Part shown: piece after piece, positions 1 to 16,894 of the stretch
Numbering within the stretch: position 1 is the stretch's first letter
Layout: each line of letters begins with the position of its first letter
Source of the DNA: Brytella acorum
GTDB lineage: Bacteria; Pseudomonadota; Alphaproteobacteria; Acetobacterales; Acetobacteraceae
Direction of reading: 5' to 3'
Length of the DNA stretch: 64,000 nt
Assembly (NCBI RefSeq): GCF_029309905.1
Contig: NZ_JARBJP010000003.1
Span: 248,001-312,000 of the forward strand
Made by a program: the position numbers and the translations under genes
Notes under the pieces: model-generated
The model's input: the letters and a program-made list of their open reading frames with translations, nothing else
Told to the model about the DNA's origin: nothing
Database searches by the model: none

Positions 1-250
1 CATGACCATGGAAGGTCCGCGTCGGCGAAAATTCGCCGAACTTGTGACCCACCATGTTTTCTGACACCTGCACCGGCAGAAACTTGTGCCCGTTATAAAC
101 GCCGAACGTCAGACCGACGAACTGCGGCAGAATGGTCGAGCGACGCGACCAGATCTTGATCACCTCGTTGCGGCCCGAAGCCCGCGCGGCTTCGGCCTTG
201 CCGAACAAAAACCCGTCAACGAACGGGCCCTTCCAGACGGAACGTGCCAT
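1..250 (-). CDS. rpsS: 30S ribosomal protein S19 (partial)
   Basis: Small-subunit protein of the 30S head that contacts S13 and 16S rRNA near the A site. Translation from the ATG at 250 gives [15 protein letters not shown], the usual S19 N-terminus, and reaches the conserved [10 protein letters not shown] segment at the window edge. About 83 of the expected ~92 residues are present, so the C-terminal tail lies outside the window. It starts 16 bases after the rplB stop, in the normal S10-operon order. Identification is firm; only the 3' end is missing. Confidence 0.95.
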   Translation of the reverse strand, partial: MARSVWKGPFVDGFLFGKAEAARASGRNEVIKIWSRRSTILPQFVGLTFGVYNGHKFLPVQVSENMVGHKFGEFSPTRTFHGH

Positions 251-266
251 CTCTAATTGCCCCCTC

Positions 267-1097
267 TTACTTGCCGGTCTTGCGGCGACGGATGATCAGG
301 CTATCCGTCTTCTTGTTGGTACGAGTCTTCGCGCCCTTGGTCGGCTTGCCCCACGGCGTCACCGGATGACGGCCACCCGAGGTACGGCCCTCACCACCAC
401 CATGCGGGTGATCGACCGGGTTCATGACGACGCCGCGGTTATGCGGGCGACGTCCGAGCCAGCGGTTACGACCGGCCTTGCCAAGATGCTGGTTCATGTT
501 GTCCGGGTTCGAAACCGCGCCAACCGTCGCCATGCATTCGCCACGAACGACGCGCAGCTCGCCGGACTGCAACTTGATCTGGGCATAGCCCGAATCCTTG
601 CCGACCAGCTGACCATAAGTGCCGGCCGAGCGCGCCATCTTGCCACCAGCGCCCTGCTTCAGCTCGATGTTGTGCACGATCGTGCCGACAGGCATCGAGC
701 CAAGCGGCATCGCATTGCCCGGCTTCACGTCGGTACGCTCACCGGCGATGACGCGATCACCGACCTGGAGGCGCTGCGGAGCCAGAATGTAGGCCAGTTC
801 GCTGTCATCATACTTGATGAGAGCGATGAAAGCCGTACGGTTCGGATCGTATTCGAGACGCTCGACGGTTGCGCCGACATCAAACTTGCGACGCTTGAAA
901 TCGACATAACGATACGACTGCTTGTGACCACCGCCACGGAAGAACGAGGTGGTGCGGCCGTGATTGTTGCGGCCGCCCGTCTTGTTCTTTCCCTCGGTCA
1001 GCGTCTTGATCGGCTTGCCCTTGTAGAGCTCGCTGCGATCAATCAGCACCGTGTTGCGCGTGCTCGGCGTCGTGGGACTAAAGTGCTTCAGTGCCAT
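267..1097 (-). CDS. rplB: 50S ribosomal protein L2
   Basis: Primary 23S rRNA-binding protein near the peptidyl-transferase centre, needed for subunit association. The 276-residue length is typical. The conserved C-terminal segment [13 protein letters not shown], with the histidine invariant in L2, is present, followed by the basic tail ending RRRKTGK. It lies between rplW and rpsS in the canonical S10-operon order, with 16-base gaps on both sides, so it is surely co-transcribed with them. Confidence 0.97.
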   Translation of the reverse strand: MALKHFSPTTPSTRNTVLIDRSELYKGKPIKTLTEGKNKTGGRNNHGRTTSFFRGGGHKQSYRYVDFKRRKFDVGATVERLEYDPNRTAFIALIKYDDSELAYILAPQRLQVGDRVIAGERTDVKPGNAMPLGSMPVGTIVHNIELKQGAGGKMARSAGTYGQLVGKDSGYAQIKLQSGELRVVRGECMATVGAVSNPDNMNQHLGKAGRNRWLGRRPHNRGVVMNPVDHPHGGGEGRTSGGRHPVTPWGKPTKGAKTRTNKKTDSLIIRRRKTGK

Positions 1098-1113
1098 GGT
1101 AATCTATCCCGCG

Positions 1114-1455
1114 TCAGGCCAGCTTCGCCGTCAGGTCAATGGACTGACCTTCGGCAAGCTGAACATACGCCTTCTTGTAATCCGAGCGGCGACCACGGCG
1201 GCCCTTGACCACCTTGTTCTTGCCCTTCTGGATCAACGTGTTCACGGCAAGGACCTTGACGCCGAACAACGTCTCGACCGCAACCTTGATCTCCGGCTTG
1301 GCCGCGTTTTTCGAGACCTTGAAGACCACTTGGTTACGTTCGGAAAGCAGCGTCGCCTTCTCCGTAATCACTGGAGCGCGAATGATGTCGAACATCGCTT
1401 CGCGCGACATGCGTTCCGCCTTGACGCGGCGCGCAAGCACGTTTTCCGCCGTCAT
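1114..1455 (-). CDS. rplW: 50S ribosomal protein L23
   Basis: L23 sits at the exit of the polypeptide tunnel and docks trigger factor and SRP. The sequence has the family core [12 protein letters not shown] and a basic loop [14 protein letters not shown]. The start at 1455 overlaps the rplD stop by four bases (ATGA), which suggests translational coupling and gives 113 residues. This is longer than the usual ~97-100, so the internal ATG at 1410 ([10 protein letters not shown]) is a real alternative start. Confidence 0.95.
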   Translation of the reverse strand: MTAENVLARRVKAERMSREAMFDIIRAPVITEKATLLSERNQVVFKVSKNAAKPEIKVAVETLFGVKVLAVNTLIQKGKNKVVKGRRGRRSDYKKAYVQLAEGQSIDLTAKLA

Positions 1456-2069
1456 GCCAGGCGCTCCTTCAAACCCTCGAGCCCGGCGCGCGTCAGCACC
1501 AGCACGTCGTGGTTGAGAATGTCATAGACGTTCGCGCCAATCGTCGGCAGGACGTCAATCTTCGGAAGATTACGGACCGCACGGCCGAAACCCTCGTCTA
1601 CGGACGCATCGACGATCAACGCCGAGTTCCAACCCAGAACGCGCAGCTTATCCGCAGCTTCACGGGTCTTCGAAATTCCCGAAGCGCTCTCGAGCACGAC
1701 AAGCTTGCCCTCCTGCGCCTTCATCGCAAGCGCGGAGACCAAACCCAGTCGACGCACTTTCTTGGGCAGATCATAGCCGTGATCGCGAACGACCGGTCCA
1801 TGAACCACACCACCGGTGCGATACTGCGGCGCACGGAGCGAACCCTGACGAGCCGAACCTGTGCCTTTCTGCTTGTAAGGCTTCTTGGTCGTGCCAGAAA
1901 CCTCACCCATGCCCTTCGTCGAATGCGTACCGGCACGGCGCTTCGCCAACTGCCAGTGAACAACGCGAGCCATGATGTCACTACGCGGCGTCACCGCGAA
2001 GATCTCCTCGGGCAGCGTCACCGAACCGGCGCTACCGTTATCGAGGGTCTTGATATCGTATTCCATCAC
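1452..2069 (-). CDS. rplD: 50S ribosomal protein L4
   Basis: L4 lines the exit tunnel and, in enterobacteria, is the autoregulator of the S10 operon. The protein is 205 residues and has the extended loop with [16 protein letters not shown] (about residues 62-77) that reaches into the tunnel wall. It ends in a four-base overlap with rplW and starts 9 bases after rplC. Autoregulation through the S10 leader is known in E. coli; nothing here shows that it applies in this organism. Confidence 0.97.
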   Translation of the reverse strand: MMEYDIKTLDNGSAGSVTLPEEIFAVTPRSDIMARVVHWQLAKRRAGTHSTKGMGEVSGTTKKPYKQKGTGSARQGSLRAPQYRTGGVVHGPVVRDHGYDLPKKVRRLGLVSALAMKAQEGKLVVLESASGISKTREAADKLRVLGWNSALIVDASVDEGFGRAVRNLPKIDVLPTIGANVYDILNHDVLVLTRAGLEGLKERLA

Positions 2070-2078
2070 CCTCTGTCC

Positions 2079-2762
2079 TTAACCGGCGGCTGCCACGGTC
2101 GCTGCCGGATACGGCGCTTCCGCGTGGCGGGCCTTCTTGATCGCATCGCGGATCAGAACGAGACCGTTCTTCGCGCCCGGAATAGCTCCACGAACCAGCA
2201 GGAGGTTGCGCTCCGCGTCGACGGCGGCAATCTCGAGGTTCAGGGTCGTGATACGCTCGTCACCGAGGTGACCGGCCATCTTCTTCCCCTTGAACACCTT
2301 GCCCGGGTCCTGCCTCTGGCCAGTCGAACCGTGCGAACGGTGACTGATGGACACACCGTGCGAGGCCTCGAGACCTGCGAAGTTCCAACGCTTCATGGCG
2401 CCGGCGAAGCCTTTGCCCTTGCTGGTACCCGTCACGTCAACCTTCTGGCCGACGACGAAATGAGCAGCAGACAGCTTGGAGCCAGCCTCAAGCACGGCGC
2501 CTTCAGCCACGCGGAACTCGACGAGATGCTGCTTCGGCTCGACCTTGCCGCGGGCATAATGCCCACGCATCGGCTTGGTGACGTTCTTCACCTTCGCCTT
2601 GCCAATGCCGAGCTGCACGGCCGTGTAGCCGTCACGCTCCTGGGTACGTGCGTCCACCACCTCAACATCATCGAGATGAAGGACAGTAACCGGCACATGA
2701 GTGCCGTCTTCCTTAAAGAGCCGGGTCATGCCCAGCTTTCTTGCGATCAATCCGGTACGCAT
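2079..2762 (-). CDS. rplC: 50S ribosomal protein L3
   Basis: L3 is an early assembly protein whose central extension approaches the peptidyl-transferase centre. The start chosen is the ATG at 2762 ([14 protein letters not shown]), which matches the family N-terminus. An in-frame ATG at 2795 would add 11 unconserved residues and overlap rpsJ. The segment with [20 protein letters not shown] is the conserved L3 loop that carries the methylated glutamine in many bacteria. The short C-terminal Ala-rich tail is unremarkable. Confidence 0.96.
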   Translation of the reverse strand: MRTGLIARKLGMTRLFKEDGTHVPVTVLHLDDVEVVDARTQERDGYTAVQLGIGKAKVKNVTKPMRGHYARGKVEPKQHLVEFRVAEGAVLEAGSKLSAAHFVVGQKVDVTGTSKGKGFAGAMKRWNFAGLEASHGVSISHRSHGSTGQRQDPGKVFKGKKMAGHLGDERITTLNLEIAAVDAERNLLLVRGAIPGAKNGLVLIRDAIKKARHAEAPYPAATVAAAG

Positions 2763-2772
2763 CGTCTGGACC

Positions 2773-3081
2773 TTACAGTTTGATCTCGACGTCAACGCCA
2801 GCGGCGAGGTCGAGCTTCATGAGGGCGTCCACGGTCTGCGGTGTCGGCTCGACAATGTCGAGCAGCCGGCGATGGGTCCGAATTTCGAACTGCTCGCGGC
2901 TCTTCTTGTCCACATGCGGGGAGCGGTTCACAGTGAACCGTTCAATATGCGTCGGCAGCGGGATAGGACCCCGAACCCGCGCACCCGTACGCTTCGCCGT
3001 GTTGACGATCTCCTTGGTGCTGTTGTCCAGCACGCGGTGATCGTACGCCTTCAGGCGAATGCGGATGTTCTGGTTGTCCAT
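2773..3081 (-). CDS. rpsJ: 30S ribosomal protein S10 / NusE
   Basis: S10 is a 30S head protein that also serves as antitermination factor NusE by pairing with NusB. From the ATG at 3081 ([16 protein letters not shown]) it has 102 residues, the family length. An upstream in-frame ATG at 3102 would add seven unconserved residues. The segment [20 protein letters not shown] is the tRNA-proximal loop. It is the first gene of the S10 group here, separated from tuf by 123 bases that hold a strong hairpin. Confidence 0.96.
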   Translation of the reverse strand: MDNQNIRIRLKAYDHRVLDNSTKEIVNTAKRTGARVRGPIPLPTHIERFTVNRSPHVDKKSREQFEIRTHRRLLDIVEPTPQTVDALMKLDLAAGVDVEIKL

Positions 3082-3147
3082 ATTACCAATCGTCCAACTC
3101 AAAAGGTTCGGGTCTTACCCTGCTATCCTTCGTTGCTCCCGAAAGAT

Positions 3148-3176
3148 GGCCCCGGCCGGAAGATCCGACCGGGGCC
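3148..3176 (-). terminator. Hairpin between tuf and rpsJ (partial terminator or attenuator)
   Basis: An 8-bp GGCCCCGG/CCGGGGCC stem continues through a T-G pair into CGGA/TCCG, closing on a 3-base loop. That makes about 13 bp starting 28 bases after the tuf stop. On the transcribed strand it is followed by ATCTTTCGG, only weakly U-rich, so complete Rho-independent termination is doubtful. It could lower transcript flow from tuf into the S10 genes, or protect the tuf 3' end. Confidence 0.6.
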
Positions 3177-3204
3177 CGTCAGTTCGGGACTTTGCTTGCG
3201 CGCG

Positions 3205-4395
3205 TTACGCCGTGATGGAAGCCACGACGCCAGCGCCAACCGTGCGGCCGCCTTCGCGGATCGCGAAACGCAGACCTTCATCCATGGCGATCGGAGCGAT
3301 CAACTCGACATCCATGGCGACGTTGTCGCCCGGCATCACCATTTCCACGCCTTCCGGCAGCTGAACGACGCCCGTGACGTCGGTCGTGCGGAAGTAGAAC
3401 TGCGGACGATAGTTCGTGAAGAACGGCGTATGACGACCACCCTCTTCCTTCGTGAGGATGTAGGCCTCGGCCTTGAACTTCTTGTGCGGCGTGATGGAGC
3501 CGGGCTTGGCCAGAACCTGACCACGCTCGACGTCTTCACGCTTCGTGCCACGAACCAGCGCACCGATATTGTCACCGGCCTCACCGCGATCGAGCAGCTT
3601 GCGGAACATTTCGACGCCCGTGACCGTCGTCTTGACGGTGTCCTTGAGGCCGACGATCTCGACTTCGTCACCGACGTTGACAACGCCGCGCTCAACGCGA
3701 CCCGTGACCACCGTGCCACGACCCGAGATCGAGAACACGTCTTCGATCGGCATCAGGAACGGACGGTCAACCGGACGCTCCGGTTGCGGAATATAGGTGT
3801 CGACGGCTTCCATCAGCTCCAGAATACGGTCTTCACCGATCGTCGCATCGCCATCTTCCAGCGTCACCAGAGCCGAACCCTTGACGATGGGGATATCGTC
3901 GCCGGGGAACTGATAGGACGACAGAAGTTCACGAACTTCCATCTCCACGAGCTCAAGCAGCTCCGGATCGTCAACCTGGTCGACCTTGTTCAGGAACACG
4001 ACCAGCGCCGGGACGCCGACCTGACGGGCAAGCAGGATGTGCTCACGCGTCTGAGGCATCGGACCGTCGGCAGCGGACACAACGAGAATCGCGCCGTCCA
4101 TCTGAGCCGCACCCGTGATCATGTTCTTCACGTAGTCGGCATGACCCGGGCAGTCGACGTGAGCGTAGTGACGGTTCTTCGTCTCGTACTCAACGTGCGC
4201 CGTCGAGATCGTGATGCCACGAGCGCGCTCTTCCGGCGCTGCGTCGATCTGGTCGTATGCCTTGTATTCAGCACCGCCCGACTTCGCCAGCGTCTTGGTG
4301 ATCGCCGCCGTCAGCGAGGTCTTGCCATGGTCAACGTGACCGATGGTGCCGATGTTGCAGTGCGGCTTCGTCCGCTCGAATTTGGCCTTTGCCAT
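3205..4395 (-). CDS. tuf: Elongation factor Tu
   Basis: GTPase that delivers aminoacyl-tRNA to the ribosomal A site. The 396-residue protein has the G1 loop [10 protein letters not shown] (about residue 19), the DCPGH G3 motif, NKVD (G4) and SAL-type G5 motifs, and the C-terminal barrel segment [19 protein letters not shown] ribosome-binding site lies just upstream of the ATG. It follows rpsG directly; the fusA gene usually found between the two is absent. Confidence 0.98.
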   Translation of the reverse strand: MAKAKFERTKPHCNIGTIGHVDHGKTSLTAAITKTLAKSGGAEYKAYDQIDAAPEERARGITISTAHVEYETKNRHYAHVDCPGHADYVKNMITGAAQMDGAILVVSAADGPMPQTREHILLARQVGVPALVVFLNKVDQVDDPELLELVEMEVRELLSSYQFPGDDIPIVKGSALVTLEDGDATIGEDRILELMEAVDTYIPQPERPVDRPFLMPIEDVFSISGRGTVVTGRVERGVVNVGDEVEIVGLKDTVKTTVTGVEMFRKLLDRGEAGDNIGALVRGTKREDVERGQVLAKPGSITPHKKFKAEAYILTKEEGGRHTPFFTNYRPQFYFRTTDVTGVVQLPEGVEMVMPGDNVAMDVELIAPIAMDEGLRFAIREGGRTVGAGVVASITA

Positions 4396-4411
4396 CGTTT
4401 CTCTCCAGATT

Positions 4412-4475
4412 CCGCCGCCGGTCAGCGGCGGGGAAGACTACCTAAAATCTCATGAGCTGGCGCGAAGATGCCAGC
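4412..4475 (-). other. Two hairpins in the rpsG-tuf spacer
   Basis: The 104-base gap between rpsG and tuf holds two perfect stems: CCGCCGC/GCGGCGG (4412-4418 with 4425-4431, 6-base loop) and GCTGGC/GCCAGC (4456-4461 with 4470-4475, 8-base loop). Neither has a U-run behind it. They may be RNA-processing or stability signals at the junction where fusA would normally lie. The function is inferred; only the base pairing is seen. Confidence 0.45.
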
Positions 4476-4499
4476 CCGACGCCCGCTAGCCGGTTTTTC

Positions 4500-4976
4500 T
4501 TACCAGCGATAGTGGCTGAATGCCTTATTCGCTTCCGCCATGCGATGCGTGTCTTCGCGCTTCTTGACGGCGGAACCACGATTGTTCACCGCATCGGTCA
4601 GCTCGTTTGACAGACGCTCCTGCATCGTGGTCTCGCCACGCTTGCGCGACGCATCGATCAGCCAGCGGATCGCCAGGGCCTGACGGCGCTCCGTGCGAAC
4701 TTCGACAGGCACCTGATAGGTGGCGCCACCAACGCGGCGCGAACGCACCTCGACGGCAGGCTTCACATTATCCAGCGCGGCGTGGAACATCGCCACGGCG
4801 TCAGCCTGCGCGCCGCCACGGCGGCGCATGACCTCGAGCGCACCATAAACGATGCCTTCGGCTGTGGACTTCTTGCCGTCGTACATAAGCGCATTCATGA
4901 AGCGCGTGATGACGACGTCTCCGAATTTCGGATCGGGAAGGATCTCGCGCTTTACGGCGCGATGACGGCGGCTCAT
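4500..4976 (-). CDS. rpsG: 30S ribosomal protein S7
   Basis: Nucleates assembly of the 30S head and contacts E-site tRNA. It is 158 residues, typical for S7, with the N-terminal [20 protein letters not shown] and C-terminal region [18 protein letters not shown]. It starts 14 bases after the rpsL stop, so rpsL-rpsG is one transcript. In E. coli S7 represses the str operon; whether that occurs here cannot be read from the sequence. Confidence 0.97.
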   Translation of the reverse strand: MSRRHRAVKREILPDPKFGDVVITRFMNALMYDGKKSTAEGIVYGALEVMRRRGGAQADAVAMFHAALDNVKPAVEVRSRRVGGATYQVPVEVRTERRQALAIRWLIDASRKRGETTMQERLSNELTDAVNNRGSAVKKREDTHRMAEANKAFSHYRW

Positions 4977-4990
4977 ACCCTATATTCCTC

Positions 4991-5362
4991 TTACTTCGGA
5001 CGCTTCGCGCCATAAAGCGAACGACGCTGACGGCGCTTCGCAATGCCCTGCGTGTCAAGAACGCCGCGCAGGATGTGATAACGCACACCCGGAAGATCCT
5101 TGACGCGACCGCCGCGGATCAACACGACGCTGTGCTCCTGCAGGTTGTGGCCCTCGCCAGGGATGTAGCTCACGACCTCATGCCCGTTGGTCAGGCGCAC
5201 CTTGGCAACCTTACGCAGCGCCGAGTTCGGCTTCTTCGGAGTCACCGTATAGACGCGCGTGCAAACGCCGCGCTTCTGGGGGCAACCCTGCAGAGCAGGC
5301 ACTTTATTCCGCTTGGCAGCAGGCTCGCGGCCCTTGGCGATCAACTGGTTGATGGTCGGCAT
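4991..5362 (-). CDS. rpsL: 30S ribosomal protein S12
   Basis: Decoding-centre protein and the classic streptomycin target. The start at 5362 ([12 protein letters not shown]) gives 123 residues; an upstream ATG at 5386 would add eight unconserved residues. The lysine of TPKKPNSA and that of [12 protein letters not shown], the two sites where resistance mutations arise, are both wild type. The aspartate that RimO methylthiolates in many bacteria is also present. First gene of the str group, downstream of rpoC. Confidence 0.97.
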   Translation of the reverse strand: MPTINQLIAKGREPAAKRNKVPALQGCPQKRGVCTRVYTVTPKKPNSALRKVAKVRLTNGHEVVSYIPGEGHNLQEHSVVLIRGGRVKDLPGVRYHILRGVLDTQGIAKRRQRRSLYGAKRPK

Positions 5363-5716
5363 ACGCCCTTCCCGATCCTTGCTCATCCGCGCAACCGAAC
5401 CAGCAGGTCCGATCGCTTACTCATAACAAATACCGGCGTGCGACGGAATGTCGCGCGCCTCTGACAGTCTTTCCGCTTGCGGCCTTGGCCCAACATCAGG
5501 AAGGGCGGCGCCGCAGGCGTGCATGGTGTCTATCAACCGGCTTTGGCGTCTCGCAAGACGGGGGTAGCCGAGGGCGCGGAACCTACGGTGAGAACGACTG
5601 AAAGTCAAGCAGACAAACAGAGTCGCACAACGATTCGGCCAGGTTGCTTTACCCCTGGTCCCGATAGCGAAACGGGGTGGAGAGACCCCACCCTGTTTCG
5701 ATCGGATTCGCCCGGA
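5363..5716 (-). promoter_or_regulatory. rpoC-rpsL intergenic region with candidate str promoter
   Basis: A 354-base gap with no convincing gene. On the minus strand TTCCGT and TATGAG lie 17 bases apart (5443-5448 and 5420-5425), a plausible but weak sigma-70-type promoter about 60 bases before the rpsL start. The end nearest rpoC has a separate strong hairpin (5668-5700). The layout fits termination after rpoC and a new start for rpsL-rpsG-tuf. The promoter is a visual match only. Confidence 0.35.
5668..5700 (-). terminator. Hairpin after rpoC (terminator candidate)
   Basis: A 13-bp stem with a single G-T pair (CGAAAC-G-GGGTGG against its complement) and a 7-base loop begins 17 bases beyond the rpoC stop. 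The stem is long and GC-rich, but the bases after it on the transcribed strand (CTATCGGGACC) lack a U-tract. It therefore may act with Rho or as a 3'-end stabiliser rather than as a textbook intrinsic terminator. Confidence 0.6.
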
Positions 5717-9958
<4,242 letters not shown>

Positions 9959-9995
9959 TTATAAATAAACCGAGAGAACGAAGCGATGGACCGCA

Positions 9996-14171
<4,176 letters not shown>

Positions 14172-14323
14172 CTATCCCTGCCTTCCCGCACCAGACCTTC
14201 GGGTCGTCCGCGTACCATAGGGTACCGCCGGCCGACCGGAACGACTGGTCACGTACGTCAATTAAAATGCTCAGCCTTGCTGGAGACCGGCCATCTTAGA
14301 CCAATCCGCCGCAACGGCAAATC

Positions 14324-14351
14324 GGGCGGGAACCGATTCCGATTCCCGCCC
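14324..14351 (-). terminator. Hairpin between rplL and rpoB (attenuator candidate)
   Basis: A perfect 9-bp stem, GGGCGGGAA with TTCCCGCCC, closes on a 10-base loop about 60 bases after the rplL stop. On the transcribed strand it is followed by GATTTGCC, a short U-run. A partial terminator at this site is well known in E. coli, where it sets the ratio of L7/L12 to beta. The position here makes the same role likely. Confidence 0.65.
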
Positions 14352-14411
14352 TCATCGCAAACCTTTCGAACCCCCGACGCTCCTGAAAGCAACGCAGGGT
14401 CGGAAAAAGTC

Positions 14412-14783
14412 TTACTTGACTTCGACCTTCGCGCCAGCCTCTTCGAGAGCCTTCTTGATCTTGGCGGCCTCGTCCTTGTTCACGCCTTCCTTGACGGTCT
14501 TGGGCGCGCCCTCGACGAGGTCCTTGGCTTCCTTCAGGCCCAGACCGGTGATGGCGCGGACTTCCTTAATCACGTTGATCTTCTTGTCGCCTGCGTCAGC
14601 GAGGATCACCGTGAATTCGGTCTGCTCTTCAGCCGGAGCGGCAGCAGCGGCGGGGCCAGCAGCGACCGCGACCGGAGCAGCGGCGGAAACGCCCCACTTC
14701 TCTTCGAGAAGCTTCGAGAGCTCGGCAGCCTCGAGAACGGTCAGAGCCGAGAGTTCTTCAACAATCTTGTTCAGATCGGCCAT
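14412..14783 (-). CDS. rplL: 50S ribosomal protein L7/L12
   Basis: Multicopy stalk protein that recruits translational GTPases. The start is the ATG at 14783 ([15 protein letters not shown]), giving 123 residues; a longer in-frame reading to 14903 has no family support. The N-terminal dimerisation helix is followed by an Ala/Pro hinge (about residues 36-55) and the C-terminal factor-binding domain with [20 protein letters not shown]. It lies 73 bases after rplJ, forming the usual rplJL unit. Confidence 0.97.
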   Translation of the reverse strand: MADLNKIVEELSALTVLEAAELSKLLEEKWGVSAAAPVAVAAGPAAAAAPAEEQTEFTVILADAGDKKINVIKEVRAITGLGLKEAKDLVEGAPKTVKEGVNKDEAAKIKKALEEAGAKVEVK

Positions 14784-14856
14784 TGGTATGGTCCTTAATT
14801 TATGCACTGGTTTCTGAAAGACAATACCCGCCACACGGCGGGATGCCGTGTAAGAC

Positions 14857-15375
14857 TCAGGCGGCTTCGCCACTCTTGGCATAGGCGCCAAAAACGCGCG
14901 CAAGCTGTGCGGCCGGCGCCTGGGTGAGACCCGCGATGCGCGTAGCCGGTGTCTGGATCATGCCCAGCAGCTTCGCACGCAGTTCGTCCAGCGACGGCAG
15001 CTCCGCGAGCGCCCGGATACCATTCACATCGAGTGTCTGATTACCCAGGGCGCCACCGAGCACCACCAACTTGTCATTCGTCTTGGCGAACTCGACGACA
15101 CACTTCGCCGCGACCACGGGATCCTCGGACCACGCAAGCGCGGTCGGACCCTTCAGCAGAGGCGCGATGCCATCGAATTGGGTCCCATCCAGAGCGCGGA
15201 TGGCCAGCCGGTTCTTCGCAACCTTATATGTCGCACCCGCCGCACGAACGCGCCGACGCAGCTCCGTCACTTCCGCGACCGTCAAACCCTTGTTCTGGGT
15301 GACGACCACCAGCGACGTGCTGCCAAACACGTTGGCGAGGAATTCGACAAAGGCCCGTTTTTCCTGACGGTCCAA
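14857..15375 (-). CDS. rplJ: 50S ribosomal protein L10
   Basis: Base of the ribosomal stalk that binds 23S rRNA and the L7/L12 dimers. It has 172 residues. The N-terminal [17 protein letters not shown] and the segment [16 protein letters not shown] are typical L10, and the C-terminal helix ([12 protein letters not shown]) that binds L7/L12 is complete. In bacteria the L10-L7/L12 complex often represses its own mRNA through a leader; the 284 bases upstream contain suitable hairpins. Confidence 0.96.
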   Translation of the reverse strand: MDRQEKRAFVEFLANVFGSTSLVVVTQNKGLTVAEVTELRRRVRAAGATYKVAKNRLAIRALDGTQFDGIAPLLKGPTALAWSEDPVVAAKCVVEFAKTNDKLVVLGGALGNQTLDVNGIRALAELPSLDELRAKLLGMIQTPATRIAGLTQAPAAQLARVFGAYAKSGEAA

Positions 15376-15659
15376 ATCCCATCTCCTCGTCAGCCGGGAA
15401 ACCGAAATCCCCCAGCCGGGTTACCCATGACAGTTCCCCATGAAGTGGAACTGCCGCTCGCCTGTCCCAGCGGTCGGAACCCAGCGCAAGTGGCCTTTCA
15501 GCCAAAAACCCTGGCGCCCCGTCTGACGCGCGCGGATCTTGCGATCCTTTAAGAACACCCAAAGGGCGTCACGTGCGATCTCGGACAGGTTTGGGACGCA
15601 GACAAATCCGCATCCCTACGCCGCCGCGCCCCGAAAGGGCGCAACGTCATCTCTTAAAA
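15376..15659 (-). promoter_or_regulatory. rplJ leader region
   Basis: This 284-base spacer between rplA and rplJ has no gene. It contains two clear stems: CAGTTCC/GGAACTG (15431-15453, 9-base loop) near rplJ, and GCGCCC/GGGCGC (15626-15642, 5-base loop) just after rplA. Such leaders bind L10-(L7/L12) in many bacteria. The length and position fit, but no base-level match to the described L10 leader fold has been established here. Confidence 0.5.
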
Positions 15660-16352
15660 TCAGGCGCCGAACGTGCTCACGTCAACGCGAACGCCCGGAC
15701 CCATCGTCGAAGACAGAGCCGCCTTCTTCAGATACGTGCCCTTGGCGCCCGCCGGACGAGCCTTCTGGACGGCATCGACCAGCGCCTTGATGTTCTCTTC
15801 GAGCTTCTCGGCGCCAAAAGACGCCTTGCCGACGCCCGCATGGATGATACCGGCCTTTTCGGCGCGATACTCGACCTGACCGGCCTTGGCCGCCTCGACA
15901 GCACCCTTGACGTCCATCGTGACCGTGCCAAGACGCGGGTTCGGCATCAGGCCGCGCGGACCGAGGATCTTGCCCAGACGACCCACGAGCGCCATCATAT
16001 CCGGCGTCGCAATGCAGCGATCGAAGTCGATCTCGCCAGCCTGGATCTTCTCGGCCAGGTCTTCGGCGCCCACGACTTCCGCACCCGCCGCCTTCGCTTC
16101 CTCGGCCTTCGGGCCGCGAGCGAACACGCCGATGCGCAGCGTCTTGCCCGTGCCGTTCGGCAGCGAAATCAGGCCGCGCACCATCTGATCCGCATGGCGC
16201 GGGTCGATGCCGAGGTTCAGGGAAAGCTCGATCGTTTCGTCGAACTTGGCCTTCGCGTTGCCCTTGACGAGCGACACGGCTTCATTCAGCGAATATGCCT
16301 TGCTGAGATCGACGGTGGCGAGCGCTGCCGCCATACGCTTGTTCTTGGCCAT
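15660..16352 (-). CDS. rplA: 50S ribosomal protein L1
   Basis: L1 forms the mobile L1 stalk that guides deacylated tRNA out of the E site, and is a translational repressor of rplKA in many bacteria. The 230-residue protein has the [11 protein letters not shown] start and the signature [16 protein letters not shown] (about residues 130-145). It begins 4 bases after the rplK stop, so the two are tightly coupled. Confidence 0.97.
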   Translation of the reverse strand: MAKNKRMAAALATVDLSKAYSLNEAVSLVKGNAKAKFDETIELSLNLGIDPRHADQMVRGLISLPNGTGKTLRIGVFARGPKAEEAKAAGAEVVGAEDLAEKIQAGEIDFDRCIATPDMMALVGRLGKILGPRGLMPNPRLGTVTMDVKGAVEAAKAGQVEYRAEKAGIIHAGVGKASFGAEKLEENIKALVDAVQKARPAGAKGTYLKKAALSSTMGPGVRVDVSTFGA

Positions 16353-16356
16353 CAGA

Positions 16357-16791
16357 TCAGCCCTCCACCACCGTGATGCCCATCGATTTGGCGGAACCGG
16401 CGAGCATGCGCACGGCCGCGTCCAGATCGTTGGCGTTCATGTCCTTGGCCTTCTCGGCGGCGATCTCGCGCAGCTGCGCCGTCGTCACCTTGCCGACGGC
16501 CGCGCTCTTGCCGACTGTCTGGCTGCCTTTGGAAATCTTGGCGGCCTTCAGCAGGAAGTAGGTGTTCGGCGGCGTCTTCGTGATGAAGCTGAACGTGCGA
16601 TCGGCGAACGCGGTGATCACGACCGGGATCGGCATGCCGGGCTCGAGACCCTGCGTCTTGGCGTTGAACTCCTTGCAGAACTGCATGATGTTCAGGCCGC
16701 GCTGACCGAGAGCGGGTCCGACCGGCGGCGACGGATTCGCCTTGCCTGCCGGGATCTGCAACTTGATGTAGCCAACAACTTTTTTGGCCAT
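16357..16791 (-). CDS. rplK: 50S ribosomal protein L11
   Basis: L11 binds the GTPase-associated centre of 23S rRNA and is needed for RelA activation. It is 144 residues, with the proline-rich N-terminal segment [20 protein letters not shown] that thiopeptides contact. A GGAG site precedes the ATG. It is the first gene of this ribosomal group; secE-nusG, its usual upstream partners, are replaced by efflux-pump genes. A TATGAT at 16845-16850 on the minus strand could be the -10 of its own promoter, but no good -35 is seen. Confidence 0.97.
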   Translation of the reverse strand: MAKKVVGYIKLQIPAGKANPSPPVGPALGQRGLNIMQFCKEFNAKTQGLEPGMPIPVVITAFADRTFSFITKTPPNTYFLLKAAKISKGSQTVGKSAAVGKVTTAQLREIAAEKAKDMNANDLDAAVRMLAGSAKSMGITVVEG

Positions 16792-16894
16792 ATCCGGGGC
16801 TCCTTAATGGTTGCCCGGACCGCGGTTCTCACGACGGGAAGCGCATCATACGCCCTGACCCCGTCTCCCGCGTTCCGAATTGGGAGGCGGCCCC

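Noticed and set aside
2701-4455. 584-residue plus-strand open frame opposite rplC, rpsJ and tuf
   Set aside because: It lies antisense to three certain genes. Long antisense frames are common in this GC-rich sequence, and it has no recognisable domain.
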